50,543 nucleotides of DNA, from NCBI RefSeq assembly GCF_900129865.1, contig NZ_FQXD01000022.1, positions 1-50,543 on the forward strand. The letters are read 5' to 3'. Of this stretch, positions 26,385 through 35,659 are shown in pieces; the stretch's first letter is position 1, and every line of letters begins with the position of its first letter. The position numbers and the translations under genes were made by a program. The notes beneath the pieces were generated by a model. It did no database searches and was not told where the DNA came from. It saw only the letters and a list, made by a program, of their open reading frames with translations. Origin of the DNA: Virgibacillus chiguensis. Lineage in GTDB: Bacteria; Bacillota; Bacilli; Bacillales; Amphibacillaceae.

Positions 26385-28202
26385 TTATTCAGCTTTTACT
26401 GGTTCTTCTTGCGTTACCGCAATTTCATAGTAATTACCCCAGTTATGTGCTACAGAGTAATTCAATACGCGCTTATTCACAGGAACTAATTTTGCACGAT
26501 AATTGGTAGGAATGACCGGAACTTCTTCGACCATTAATTCTTGCCATTCTTTATATACTTTCTGACGGTACTCTAATTCCATCGCATCTTTAGAGACTCC
26601 TTGCTCTAGAAGCTTATCATTTTCTTCACTTGCATAGCGAGAGAAGTTAAAAAGAGCGTCACGTCCATATAATCCTGCTGGGTTGACGTCTGTTGCCACG
26701 CCCCATGCTGCTGCATATACGTCGACTTTCGGATCATCGTCACCACTTTGTCCAATTCGATCATAGAATGAATTAAACTCTTGTAAACGACCATCTAATA
26801 GTTGTACATTTAATCCAACATTTTTCCAAGATTGAATGTAGTAGTTTGCAACTGGCTCAGCCGTTTCCCCACCAGACATAGAAGCAAAATTAATCACCAA
26901 TTCTTCACCATCAGGATTTTCACGCATACCGTCTCCATCCGTATCCTTATAACCCGCTTCATCTAACAGTTTCTTGGCTTGTTCTGGGTCATATTTGATG
27001 CCAGGATTGTCTTCATCATGGAAATCTGGATGTGATGGCGGAATTAATGTTGTCGCATTCCAGTGTAAGCCATTGTAAAATTGCTTCCCTACAGCTTCAT
27101 TATCAATGGCGTGTCCCATTGCTTTACGTAAATTCACGTCCGCCATTTTTTTATTTGGATCCGGTTTTACTTCTTTCTTCTCTTTATCCCACGTTCCTAA
27201 TTTAAAACCGATGTAGGAATAGGCCATGTCCACATTCCCTATAAATTCCACATTGGACATATCCGCATTATCTGGATATTGATCTGTAGGAAATTTATGA
27301 ACCGTATCTACTTCTCCCGATTCTAAAGCTTGTACAACTGTTTTTGGATTCACGACTTTAACTGTAACTTTATCTAACTTTGGTTCACCTTGCCAATAAT
27401 CTTCATTTTTTGTGTATACGACAGCTTCTCCTGGTGTAATACTTTTTACTTTATATGGTCCCATGCCGATTGGTTCTTTTCTGACAGCGTCAGATTTGTC
27501 CATTTCATCTACAGGGATATCTTGAAAGACATGCTTTGGTAAAGCGTAAGGCCAAATTCCGCCACTTAATAAAGAAGGGGATGCTTCTTTGTACGTAATT
27601 TTCATCGTTTTCTCATCTACCACTTCAATACCGGAAATAGAATCGGCTTCTCCGTTATGGTATTCCTCCATCCCTTCAATAACTGTAAAATCATCGCCAT
27701 AACGAACGCCAGGATAATCAGGGTGACCAATCACTTCATAAGCATATGCCCAGTCTTCAGCAGTTACCGGCTCCCCATCATGCCAATTTACATTATCGCG
27801 GATCGTAAACGTAAACACCTTCCCACTATCATCTACTTCAAATGTAGCAGCACCATCTTGGGTGAAATTATGCGTTTCATCAGCAGATAATAAAGATTCA
27901 TCAAACCATTTAATAAACTCAACATCATAAGCTCCTGAGTAGAAGTTAAAATTTAACAGCCCTTCGAAAGCTGTATCTGTGACGACACCAAATTTCAAGT
28001 GCCCCCCATCCATCGCTTCGCCTTCATTTTTCGTTTCTACATTAAAATCTTCAATTGAGTATATTTGATCTCCATCTTTTCCAGACTTCTTATCGCCCGA
28101 TTTATCTGACTTACTCTCGTCATCTCCGCCACAGGCAGCCAGTGTAAGTACTAAACCTAGCAAAAGTGCATATAATAAAATACGCCAACGACTTCCTTTC
28201 AT
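26385..28202 (-). CDS. oppA: Oligopeptide-binding lipoprotein
   Basis: A 605-residue substrate-binding protein (SBP_bac_5, DppA/OppA class). The signal peptide ends in lipobox LAAC (Cys24), followed by a low-complexity Asp/Lys/Ser-rich linker, so it is a lipid-anchored extracellular protein. The conserved binding-protein block DNVNWHDGEPVTAEDWAYAYEV near residue 140 is clear. AAGGAGG lies 8-9 bases before the ATG. It is the last gene of oppD-F-B-C-A, 79 bases after oppC; the gap may allow extra expression of the binding protein. Substrate is probably peptides, but dipeptide versus oligopeptide cannot be told. Confidence 0.9.
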   Translation of the reverse strand: MKGSRWRILLYALLLGLVLTLAACGGDDESKSDKSGDKKSGKDGDQIYSIEDFNVETKNEGEAMDGGHLKFGVVTDTAFEGLLNFNFYSGAYDVEFIKWFDESLLSADETHNFTQDGAATFEVDDSGKVFTFTIRDNVNWHDGEPVTAEDWAYAYEVIGHPDYPGVRYGDDFTVIEGMEEYHNGEADSISGIEVVDEKTMKITYKEASPSLLSGGIWPYALPKHVFQDIPVDEMDKSDAVRKEPIGMGPYKVKSITPGEAVVYTKNEDYWQGEPKLDKVTVKVVNPKTVVQALESGEVDTVHKFPTDQYPDNADMSNVEFIGNVDMAYSYIGFKLGTWDKEKKEVKPDPNKKMADVNLRKAMGHAIDNEAVGKQFYNGLHWNATTLIPPSHPDFHDEDNPGIKYDPEQAKKLLDEAGYKDTDGDGMRENPDGEELVINFASMSGGETAEPVANYYIQSWKNVGLNVQLLDGRLQEFNSFYDRIGQSGDDDPKVDVYAAAWGVATDVNPAGLYGRDALFNFSRYASEENDKLLEQGVSKDAMELEYRQKVYKEWQELMVEEVPVIPTNYRAKLVPVNKRVLNYSVAHNWGNYYEIAVTQEEPVKAE

Positions 28203-28281
28203 GTAAAAACCTCCTTAGTTTGTTTATACGTCATAGACGCGATCTATACTTAACATCATGTGATGTAAGCAACATAACCAT

Positions 28282-29184
28282 TTAACCTCTGCGCTGTCTT
28301 GCATCTGTAGCACGCTTCAATGCTTCACCAACATTTCGGACTGCTAACATTAATAAGAAAACCATAATCGCTGCCGGCACCCAAATCCACCATCTTAATT
28401 CTAAAGTTTGTGGATTTCTTGCATAACCAAGTAATGTTCCAAGACTTGGCGTATCTTCTGGAAAACCAAATCCTAAAAAGGACAACCCAGACTCTAAACC
28501 GATATTCGCAGCCAAGTTTAACGTCATCGTGACAATAATTAATGAACTTAAATTCGGCAAAACTTGAAAAAACATAATCTTCCAGTTCGGAGTCCCTAGC
28601 GTTTTGGAAGCCTGTGCATAATCAAGTTCTCGCTCTTGTAATGCCTTTGAACGAATTAACCGAGCAATTCCCATCCACAGGAATGCTGTCATAATTAAAG
28701 AAAAAGACCATATGCTATATTTAGGCACAATCGCAACAAACACAATAACGATCATTAAAAATGGTAAAATTAAAAAGAAATCAACAATACGCATCATAAT
28801 GTTATCAACTGTACCGCCATAATAACCAGATACAAGCCCGTAAGTAATACCGATAATCCCTGTCATAAGCGTCACTAAGATACCTATCGATAAGGAATTA
28901 CGCGTGCCAATAATAAGCTGACCAAAAATATCTCTGCCCCCATAATCCGTTCCTAGCAAAAACTCATTAGACGGCGGCTGATTAATCGCAAATAAATCTA
29001 CTTTAACAATTTCATCTTGATTTAAAAATAAAGATACTCCGTAAACAAGGCTTGTAATAACAATAAGAAAAATAAAAGATATAAGCGCTACTTTATCTCG
29101 CACAATTTCTCGCCAAATTACTTTCGCCATAGAAGGAGCTTTTTCTTGTTCTACCTCTACTACTTCTACATTTGAATACTCCAT
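28282..29184 (-). CDS. oppC: Oligopeptide ABC transporter permease OppC
   Basis: A 300-residue inner permease of the DppC/OppC type with an N-terminal cytoplasmic segment, a first helix at about 33-53 and five further helices. The EAA loop that docks on the ATPases is visible as DYAQASKTLGTPNWKIMFFQVLPN. LGTDYGGRDIFGQLIIGTRNSL is the usual C-subunit block. Lies 30 bases after oppB in the same operon. Confidence 0.92.
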   Translation of the reverse strand: MEYSNVEVVEVEQEKAPSMAKVIWREIVRDKVALISFIFLIVITSLVYGVSLFLNQDEIVKVDLFAINQPPSNEFLLGTDYGGRDIFGQLIIGTRNSLSIGILVTLMTGIIGITYGLVSGYYGGTVDNIMMRIVDFFLILPFLMIVIVFVAIVPKYSIWSFSLIMTAFLWMGIARLIRSKALQERELDYAQASKTLGTPNWKIMFFQVLPNLSSLIIVTMTLNLAANIGLESGLSFLGFGFPEDTPSLGTLLGYARNPQTLELRWWIWVPAAIMVFLLMLAVRNVGEALKRATDARQRRG

Positions 29185-29214
29185 TTATGTGTCACCTCCA
29201 TGATAACCTATTGT

Positions 29215-30177
29215 TTATTTTATTCGAATACGCGGATCTACGAGACTTAAAATAATATCCGATAATAATGCGCCTAAAATAGATGCGATTCCGAATAACA
29301 AGACAACAGATGTTACGACACTATAATCCCGTTGTAGCACAGATTCCATAAATAACAATCCCATACCTGGATAGCTGAAAATTGTTTCAATAAAAACGGT
29401 CCCACCAATAAGTCCCGTAATTTCAAAACCGAAATAAGCAGCAATTGGTAATAAAGAATTGCGGAAAATATGGCGGCGATAAACGCGTGATTCAGAAGCA
29501 CCTTTTGCTCTTGCCGTAATGACAAAGTCTTTCTGTTTTGTATCAATGATTTCACTACGCAAATACTGCACCGTATTTACAGTAGTAATTAATGCCATCG
29601 ATATGGCTGGTAGTAATATGTGATTAACTTTACTCATAATATACGCAAATGAGCCTGGTTCTAATCCTGGATCTACACTTCCGCCAGTTGGGAACCAACC
29701 TAAACCATAACCAAACGCCCATAACATTACTAAGGCAAAGATAAATAATGGCGTGGCAAAACCAATATACGTGTAACCATTAATTAATTGATCTCGCAAT
29801 GTATCATTATAACGTCCACTCGTAATACCTAATGGGATGGCGATGAGATATGTAATGATTAACGTCGCTAAAGATAACCAGAATGTATTTACAAGGCGCT
29901 GGCCAATTAACTCAGAGACAGGCATCTTAAAGCGAAAAGATTGTCCTAAGTCGCCTTGAATGGCTGATGTCACCCAATCTTTATATTGCACGTACCATGG
30001 ATCATTTAGCCCGAGTTTCTCTCGTTGCTCTTCAATCGCTGACGGATCAATATTTGGATCGATTAAACCAGACAACGCATCCCCTGGCATTAGTTGTGCC
30101 ATAATGAATACTAATATACTTAGCAAAACAACTTGTGGCATCGTAATTAACAGTCGTCTAACAATAAATTTCCACAT
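29215..30177 (-). CDS. oppB: Oligopeptide ABC transporter permease OppB
   Basis: A 320-residue permease of the DppB/OppB type: RRLLITMPQVVLLSILVF is the first helix, followed by MPGDA and five more helices. The EAA loop is FVITARAKGASESRVYRRHIFRN-like. It forms the channel with OppC. The ATG at 30177 lies 4 bases past the oppF stop, giving tight coupling to the ATPase genes. Confidence 0.92.
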   Translation of the reverse strand: MWKFIVRRLLITMPQVVLLSILVFIMAQLMPGDALSGLIDPNIDPSAIEEQREKLGLNDPWYVQYKDWVTSAIQGDLGQSFRFKMPVSELIGQRLVNTFWLSLATLIITYLIAIPLGITSGRYNDTLRDQLINGYTYIGFATPLFIFALVMLWAFGYGLGWFPTGGSVDPGLEPGSFAYIMSKVNHILLPAISMALITTVNTVQYLRSEIIDTKQKDFVITARAKGASESRVYRRHIFRNSLLPIAAYFGFEITGLIGGTVFIETIFSYPGMGLLFMESVLQRDYSVVTSVVLLFGIASILGALLSDIILSLVDPRIRIK

Positions 30178-30181
30178 GCTA

Positions 30182-31114
30182 TCAACCTTTCTGCGGTAAA
30201 GCTACTAAATGGGAGTCGGATATATGGCGTAATGTATACGCTAGACCTTCTTGATCAAAATAATCATTATAATTTTGCTGATACTCTTTCTCTACTTCTT
30301 CGCGGTATACTTTCTGCTGTTGACGGTTAACTGGATTAATATCTGGAATAGCTGCTACTAAGCGTTTCGTATAAATATGTTGTGGGTGATTAAAAATATC
30401 CGCTTTCGTACCCGATTCCACGTAACGTCCTTTATACATAATGCCAATCTCATCACACATATGCTTTACGATGCCTAAATCGTGGCTTATAAATAAATAC
30501 GTCAAATTTAAATCCTTTTGAATATCTTGCATAAAGTTAAGGACTTGTGCCTGAACCGAAACATCTAATGCAGAAACAGGTTCATCAGCAATAATGAGTT
30601 TTGGCTTTAAAGCAATCGCTCTTGCAATGCCAATCCGTTGCCGTTGCCCACCAGAAAATTGATGCGGATATTTTATAATACTTTCAGGGCTTAATCCTAC
30701 TTGTTCAAGCAATTCTTGTACACGTTTCTTTTCTTCTGTTTTCGTTAAGTTTTCAAAGTTTCGCAACGGCTCTGCAACAATATCAAGTACTCGTTTTCTG
30801 CCATTTAATGAAGAATAAGGATCTTGGAAAATCATTTGAATATCTTTTCGAATATCAGACTTTTTGGATGTAAAGCCTGCTAAATCTACACCATCAAACT
30901 TCACCGTTCCTGAAGTAATATGATTTAAACCGATAATCGCTTTTCCGGTTGTTGTTTTTCCCGAGCCAGACTCTCCTACAAGACCATACGTTTTTCCTCT
31001 TTCAATGGAAAAAGATACGCCATCAACAGCTTTTATTGCACCTATTTTACGATTTAAGATTCCCCCTCGAATGGGAAAATGGACCTTTAAATCGTTTACT
31101 TCAAGAAGTGCCAT
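30182..31114 (-). CDS. oppF: Oligopeptide ABC transporter ATPase OppF
   Basis: A 310-residue ABC ATPase. Walker A GESGSGKTTTGK (about 48-59), signature SGGQRQRIGIARA, Walker B LIIADEPVSALD and the H-loop ISHDLG are all present. The C-terminal oligo_HPY segment (HPQHIYTKRLVAAIPDINP) marks the Opp/Dpp family. Unusually the cysteines of the 4Fe-4S-like C-terminal motif found in many Opp ATPases are absent here. It overlaps oppD by 14 bases. Confidence 0.92.
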   Translation of the reverse strand: MALLEVNDLKVHFPIRGGILNRKIGAIKAVDGVSFSIERGKTYGLVGESGSGKTTTGKAIIGLNHITSGTVKFDGVDLAGFTSKKSDIRKDIQMIFQDPYSSLNGRKRVLDIVAEPLRNFENLTKTEEKKRVQELLEQVGLSPESIIKYPHQFSGGQRQRIGIARAIALKPKLIIADEPVSALDVSVQAQVLNFMQDIQKDLNLTYLFISHDLGIVKHMCDEIGIMYKGRYVESGTKADIFNHPQHIYTKRLVAAIPDINPVNRQQQKVYREEVEKEYQQNYNDYFDQEGLAYTLRHISDSHLVALPQKG

Positions 31115-32120
31115 GACTTGATTCCTCCTCTACCTTTTCTTCCGGAAAATAAAATTGCTGATAACAGGTACAACGGACGAAATGTCCTGGCGTTACCTCA
31201 TGCAGCTCAGGATTTTCTTCATGTGCATCCTCACTAATCCACGGAATTCGTGCTTTAAATCGACACCCTTCTCGAGGAAGATTTTGCAAAGATGGAACAA
31301 TTCCTTGTATGACATGGAGTTTGTCATGCACACTATCTTCAGCCGGAATGGAATTTAATAGGGATCTCGTGTATGGATGAAGCGGCTTTTGAAATAACGT
31401 ATAAACATCCGCAATCTCTACAATTTGTCCTGCATACATAACGGCTACGCGATCCGCCATTTCAGCGACAACACCTAAATCATGGGTAATTAAAATAACA
31501 CCTGTATTCATTTGTTCTTTTAAATCGTTCATTAACCCTAGTATTTGGGCTTGAATCGTTACATCAAGCGCTGTAGTAGGCTCATCAGCAATGAGTAGTT
31601 CTGGTTTATTGGCAATCGCGATGGCAATCATCACTCGCTGCCTCATACCACCAGATAATTGATGTGGGTACTGTTCACAAGTGTACTCCGGGCGAGGAAT
31701 ACCAACTTGATTTAACAAGTGAATCACTCGTTCTTTTCGTTTCGTTTTCGATAACTGTCGATTATGTAATAATAAAGCTTCCCCAATTTGATCTTCCACT
31801 GTCATCAACGGATTTAACGCTGTTAATGGATCTTGAAAAATCATCGCCATATCATTGCCTCGCAACTTGTTTAATTTTCCAGCTGCTATATGAACAATAT
31901 CTTCACCTTTAAATTGAATGCTTCCATCTATTTTGGCTTTTGTATGTAATCCCATAATAGAAAATGCTAAGGCGCTTTTTCCAGAGCCTGATTCACCAAC
32001 AATGGCTAACGTCTCATTCTTATTCACAGATAAAGAAACATCATCCACGGCGGCATAATAGTCATCATTAATACGAAACGATGTTTTAAGATTTTTAATC
32101 TCCAGTATGTTATTACTCAT
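31101..32120 (-). CDS. oppD: Oligopeptide ABC transporter ATPase OppD
   Basis: A 339-residue ABC ATPase and first gene of the operon. Walker A GESGSGKSALAF, signature SGGMRQRVMIAIA, Walker B LLIADEPTTALD, and an oligo_HPY tail with cysteines at GCRFKARIP and RCTCYQQ. AGAAGGAGG precedes the ATG. A SigA promoter lies at 32308-32336. With OppF it powers the OppB/OppC channel. Confidence 0.93.
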   Translation of the reverse strand: MSNNILEIKNLKTSFRINDDYYAAVDDVSLSVNKNETLAIVGESGSGKSALAFSIMGLHTKAKIDGSIQFKGEDIVHIAAGKLNKLRGNDMAMIFQDPLTALNPLMTVEDQIGEALLLHNRQLSKTKRKERVIHLLNQVGIPRPEYTCEQYPHQLSGGMRQRVMIAIAIANKPELLIADEPTTALDVTIQAQILGLMNDLKEQMNTGVILITHDLGVVAEMADRVAVMYAGQIVEIADVYTLFQKPLHPYTRSLLNSIPAEDSVHDKLHVIQGIVPSLQNLPREGCRFKARIPWISEDAHEENPELHEVTPGHFVRCTCYQQFYFPEEKVEEESSHGTS

Positions 32121-32616
32121 GTTGACCTCCTTCTAAATTCCAATCAAAAAAGAAAGAAAATTCTTTCTTTTTAACTTTCAAAATTTGATGGTTTCGTTGT
32201 TTTAATTTTTCTGACATTTAATCTAGAATTATGGTGCTTAGTAATTCACATTTAACGTCACGGATGAACTCTAAATTATTGTAAACTAAAATAAAATAAT
32301 TATTTGTATTATACGGTAAAAGACCTGCCTAATCAAGTTTTTAATTAAAGGGAAAATTTTTTATTTTATAAAATTTCGCGAACTTATTCTTATTAAACAA
32401 AATATTCGGTCTTTTTTCTTAAACATAGAACACATCATACTATTTTAACTTATTGCCTCTTTTGTGTCCGTGCTACTATTGACATAAAAACTCGGTTTAT
32501 TAGCATATATTCACGACAAAAAGCACTGTTGTTTTACTTACACGATAAAATGGCATCTGTGGAGATTTTCTTTTATGCCTTTCAAGTAGTGCTATACTTA
32601 TGAAACGAAATCAAAA
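32121..32616. other. Region upstream of the opp operon
   Basis: No gene. It contains the opp promoter (32308-32336) and a leader of about 180 bases. A plus-strand TTGACA near 32480 lacks a -10 at proper spacing. Nothing else identified. Confidence 0.4.
32308..32336 (-). promoter_or_regulatory. SigA promoter of the opp operon
   Basis: TTGATT (32336-32331), 17 bases, TATAAT (32313-32308) on the minus strand. Confidence 0.7.
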
Positions 32617-32660
32617 GAAAAAAGAGCGGTTAGCCCCTAATCTAGAGGGTATAACAGCTC
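32617..32660 (-). terminator. Terminator of the lipase-like gene
   Basis: Minus strand GAGC-T-GTTA pairs with TAAC-C-GCTC, with an inner CCC/GGG pairing, followed by TTTTTTC. About 30 bases past the stop of the gene at 32691. Confidence 0.7.
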
Positions 32661-32690
32661 CTATTACGCAAGAGGAATTATTTTTATTCG

Positions 32691-34259
32691 TCATTCAGAT
32701 AGATAGACAGAATCAACCACTGTCCGTTTGAAAGGCGATCCAGAAACTGTCTCGCCTTTTATATCCATCGTAATATTGTAACTTCGATTCTTTTTTAGAT
32801 GTGAAAATTCTTTTGATAATAAAGGTAAACCTTTTGACGTTGCAGTCACTACAGGAATTTGCTTCCCTGACTCCACGATGGTATAGTGTGCTTCTATACT
32901 CTTTTCTTTTACTTGCTGTTTATTCGTTCTCCATTTGCTATCGCTTCTACCATCTTGTGTCTCTGATAGAATTTGCTTTTGCGTTGCTTTATCATATTGA
33001 CCATGCAATAAATAGGCGTTTTTCTTAGCACTACGCATTTTTAATGACCATTCTCCAGCTGAAGGTTGATGAATTTGTATGTGATACCCCGTCGCTCCAG
33101 CGAAAAAACCACCCTCCTGCTGCGTCACTTGCACATCGTCATAAACGTTTCCATTCGGATCAATAAGTTCTACACGTTGGAGTGGAGTAGCTGTGTACAA
33201 CTGTATATTTACCTTGTCAATAGCGTCTTCAATAGGAAATAAATGCTTTTCAGCTTTGTTATTCCTTAATGCATCGCCGTGTACATATTGCTCTGGTTTT
33301 GCAAGCTTTGAAATTTGTTCCTTATAAATCAAATGATCGCGACTCGGGTTATTTTGCTGCAACACATTGTCTTGTATAATAGGAAAGATGCGATTACTTC
33401 GGATAGAAGTATGGTTCCAATCCCCAATTGCTACTTCTTCTCCTTTAGGCAAACGACTGCTCACAGTTGTTACCACGCCATCATTATCACCATAACTGGA
33501 TAAATACATGCCTCCAAACCATGTTGATGAAAATGTCGACCCCCAATCCGTCCCACCTAAAGTGTAATAATCATTGACATAGGCATAGGTTTCTTCATCC
33601 GTCAAAGAACGAAAATGTTCCATATATCCGGTCTCAACCGCAGATGTTCCTTCACCTCGCATCCCGAGTAATTCAGCTAGCCAACCAGCCCAACTACTAT
33701 TAGCCAAGTCCGCTAGTTCCGATCCATGATGCGGACTAGATAAAGTAATAATACGATCTATATATTGCCAAGCTCCGTAATAAGTTGCCGCAGCTTGCGC
33801 ATCAACGCCACCTTTACTATACGCAATAATCGTAATTGGCTTCCCTTGAAATTGATCTGAAATTTCCGTAATTTTTTCAGCGAGCAATTTCCCATTATCC
33901 CACATATCGGCAGAAGCGCCACCTGCATCATGAAGCTGGATAAAAGCCGTTTCATATCCCGCTTCAAAAGCAGCTTCATACAATCCACCATCCTCCCAAA
34001 ATACTTGTGCCACATTGTTTAAACCAGGCACAAATAAAAGCAAAGGGGCGTCAGGTATTGGATTAGTCGGCGTCTCTCCTACAAACCACTCCCCTGGCGT
34101 TTCATCGTTTCCGTTATCTCCCTTTCCCATTACAGACCATTTTGTTCCTTCATGAAGCTGTTTGGCCTCCGACAAACTTTGCGATTGTGCAATAGCATAA
34201 GATGGAGTGGACAATAGCAATAAACCGAACAACAACGACAGAAATAAACGTTTCGTCAT
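32691..34259 (-). CDS. Secreted alpha/beta hydrolase (lipase-like)
   Basis: A 522-residue exported protein. Residues 1-24 are a signal peptide with cleavage expected after SYAIA. The alpha/beta hydrolase core covers about 65-300: LLLFVPGLNN (oxyanion strand), nucleophile elbow AYSKGGVDA (Ser in A-Y-S-K-G, a variant GxSxG), acid in SYGDNDGVVTT and histidine in DWNHTSI. This matches triacylglycerol-lipase or esterase folds. The C-terminal about 200 residues are beta-rich, with two strands resembling Ig/CARDB modules, perhaps for wall or substrate binding. GGAGGAG precedes the ATG. Monocistronic; substrate unknown. Confidence 0.78.
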   Translation of the reverse strand: MTKRLFLSLLFGLLLLSTPSYAIAQSQSLSEAKQLHEGTKWSVMGKGDNGNDETPGEWFVGETPTNPIPDAPLLLFVPGLNNVAQVFWEDGGLYEAAFEAGYETAFIQLHDAGGASADMWDNGKLLAEKITEISDQFQGKPITIIAYSKGGVDAQAAATYYGAWQYIDRIITLSSPHHGSELADLANSSWAGWLAELLGMRGEGTSAVETGYMEHFRSLTDEETYAYVNDYYTLGGTDWGSTFSSTWFGGMYLSSYGDNDGVVTTVSSRLPKGEEVAIGDWNHTSIRSNRIFPIIQDNVLQQNNPSRDHLIYKEQISKLAKPEQYVHGDALRNNKAEKHLFPIEDAIDKVNIQLYTATPLQRVELIDPNGNVYDDVQVTQQEGGFFAGATGYHIQIHQPSAGEWSLKMRSAKKNAYLLHGQYDKATQKQILSETQDGRSDSKWRTNKQQVKEKSIEAHYTIVESGKQIPVVTATSKGLPLLSKEFSHLKKNRSYNITMDIKGETVSGSPFKRTVVDSVYLSE

Positions 34260-34755
34260 TTTTTCTCCTCCATTTTAAATTTGTCATCTATAGAAACATC
34301 ATTAGACAATGATGGGATTTGCAAAATGTCTGAAAAGCTTTTCATTCTAAGAAAATAACATAATGGATGAAGTCGGGATGGTGGGTTTTCAACATGTATC
34401 GTCATAACTATCTTGAAACGCTATTATAGAAGAAGCAATAAGAAGTGTGATCCTCTTTCCTATAAGTACTGATTTCCAGTTTATAAATGGGGGTTATATG
34501 CTGGACAGCAGGAAATAAGTACTTATTTGCCTTTTTTCAAAGAGGTCTTTCCCGTCTTACGCAAGTTGTAGGAACAATTCGCAATGAAATGTATTCTTGA
34601 ATTTGGCTTTATAAGATCAATGTACATGATTTTCTATAATTTGAACATCGGTTATTCGTCCCGTGAAAATAATCCTAGAAAATTTATAGTAATGGGATGG
34701 AGCGTTGAAACGTGCTTTTTACTTGAGTAAGATCGCCTACAAGCGCTTTATACTA
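34260..34755. other. Gene-free region upstream of the Xre operon
   Basis: About 500 bases between a leftward and a rightward gene. No open frame with a ribosome site, no recognisable repeat. It must contain the lipase-gene promoter, which I could not pin down. Confidence 0.35.
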
Positions 34756-34789
34756 TACCATTATGTTAACTTGAATTAACATAATGGTA
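34756..34789. promoter_or_regulatory. Perfect 14+14 bp palindrome next to the Xre promoter
   Basis: TACCATTATGTTAA and its exact complement flank a 6-base centre CTTGAA. The repeat ends 7 bases before a -35 box. Probably a dimeric regulator site, most simply for the Xre protein encoded downstream or for an activator. Confidence 0.6.
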
Positions 34790-34796
34790 AATAAAC

Positions 34797-34825
34797 TTGA
34801 CATTCTATCCACTATCTCATACACT
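34797..34825 (+). promoter_or_regulatory. SigA promoter of the Xre/membrane protein pair
   Basis: TTGACA (34797-34802), 17 bases, TACACT (34820-34825), about 65 bases before the first gene. Confidence 0.6.
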
Positions 34826-34891
34826 ATTTGTAATATATGTATGAAGAAACAACTCGCGCATTGGAAGTTCTCTAGGAAGGAGATGGCTTTC

Positions 34892-35098
34892 GTGAAATTA
34901 AACAATCGTGTAAAAGAACTACGAGCGCGATTTGATTTAACGCAAGAGCAACTCGCCAAAAAAGTAGGCGTAACCAGACAGACCATTGCTGCCATTGAAA
35001 AAGGCGATTATGTACCATCCTTACTTTTGGCATTAAACATATGCAAAGTGTTCCATCTTCCTATGGAAGAAACTTTTTGGTTATTGGAGGACGATTAA
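34892..35098 (+). CDS. YozG/YgzD-type small Xre regulator
   Basis: A 68-residue protein consisting of one Xre HTH (RVKELRARFDLTQEQLAKKVGVTRQTIAAIEKG), ending with the helix ETFWLLEDD. A GTG at 34892 is chosen: AAGGAG lies 9 bases before it, while an in-frame ATG at 34883 overlaps the SD. Such tiny regulators are commonly paired with a membrane protein of unknown role. Here the partner starts three bases after its stop. The perfect palindrome at 34756 may be its site. Confidence 0.8.
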   Translation: MKLNNRVKELRARFDLTQEQLAKKVGVTRQTIAAIEKGDYVPSLLLALNICKVFHLPMEETFWLLEDD

Positions 35099-35101
35099 AA
35101 G

Positions 35102-35566
35102 ATGAGATTAAAATGGGTGTTCTTTATTAACGTATTGTTATTGTTGCTAGCTGCTTGGGGATTTATCCCTATTTATTCATTTGCCATGCATGTAGCCAAT
35201 GTGATTAAAGGTGAGAGCACAGGAGAATGGATTAATATTACACCGACGATCATTTTTTTATTCATCTGTATCGGGGTTGGCAACTTGATGTACAGACATA
35301 ATGCAAAGAAACATAAGCGTATGCTGCTGAAATTATTCATGCCTGCAGAGTTTTCTGAACAAGATGAACGTGAAAAAATGATTAACGCTCACGCCTGTCG
35401 TAAAGTTTATCTTTTCATGCCATTGATTTTTGGGATAATCCTTTTTTTAATGGGCTTGTATCCATTCTTAGCTGACACGTTTCCTTCTTATCCGATGTTA
35501 CTTTTATTCATCTTTCCGATTGCACAAATTACAATCTACTATTTATCCGTACGTAACAAATTTTAA
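35102..35566 (+). CDS. Four-helix membrane protein paired with Xre regulator
   Basis: A 154-residue protein with four hydrophobic segments at about 5-28, 45-62, 100-118 and 128-147, and a central cytoplasmic basic/acidic stretch (RHNAKKHKRM, then EFSEQDEREKM). No enzymatic motif. Co-transcribed with the Xre gene. It resembles the DUF3796/DUF2178-style partners of YozG-like regulators, but the family call is weak. Confidence 0.6.
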   Translation: MRLKWVFFINVLLLLLAAWGFIPIYSFAMHVANVIKGESTGEWINITPTIIFLFICIGVGNLMYRHNAKKHKRMLLKLFMPAEFSEQDEREKMINAHACRKVYLFMPLIFGIILFLMGLYPFLADTFPSYPMLLLFIFPIAQITIYYLSVRNKF

Positions 35567-35606
35567 CTCCTAGTTATAAGAAACACATTTACATTGTACA
35601 ACAAGA

Positions 35607-35649
35607 AGCCGCTCTGCCTGCTTAAAATGCACTTCCAGGCAAAGCGGTT
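35607..35649 (-). terminator. Hairpin between convergent genes
   Basis: AGCCGCT-C-TGCCTG pairs with CAGGCA-A-AGCGGTT (13 pairs, one mismatch) with a 15-base loop. A CTTCTTGTT tail on the minus strand favours leftward termination. Confidence 0.65.
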
Positions 35650-35659
35650 AATGGGTGCG

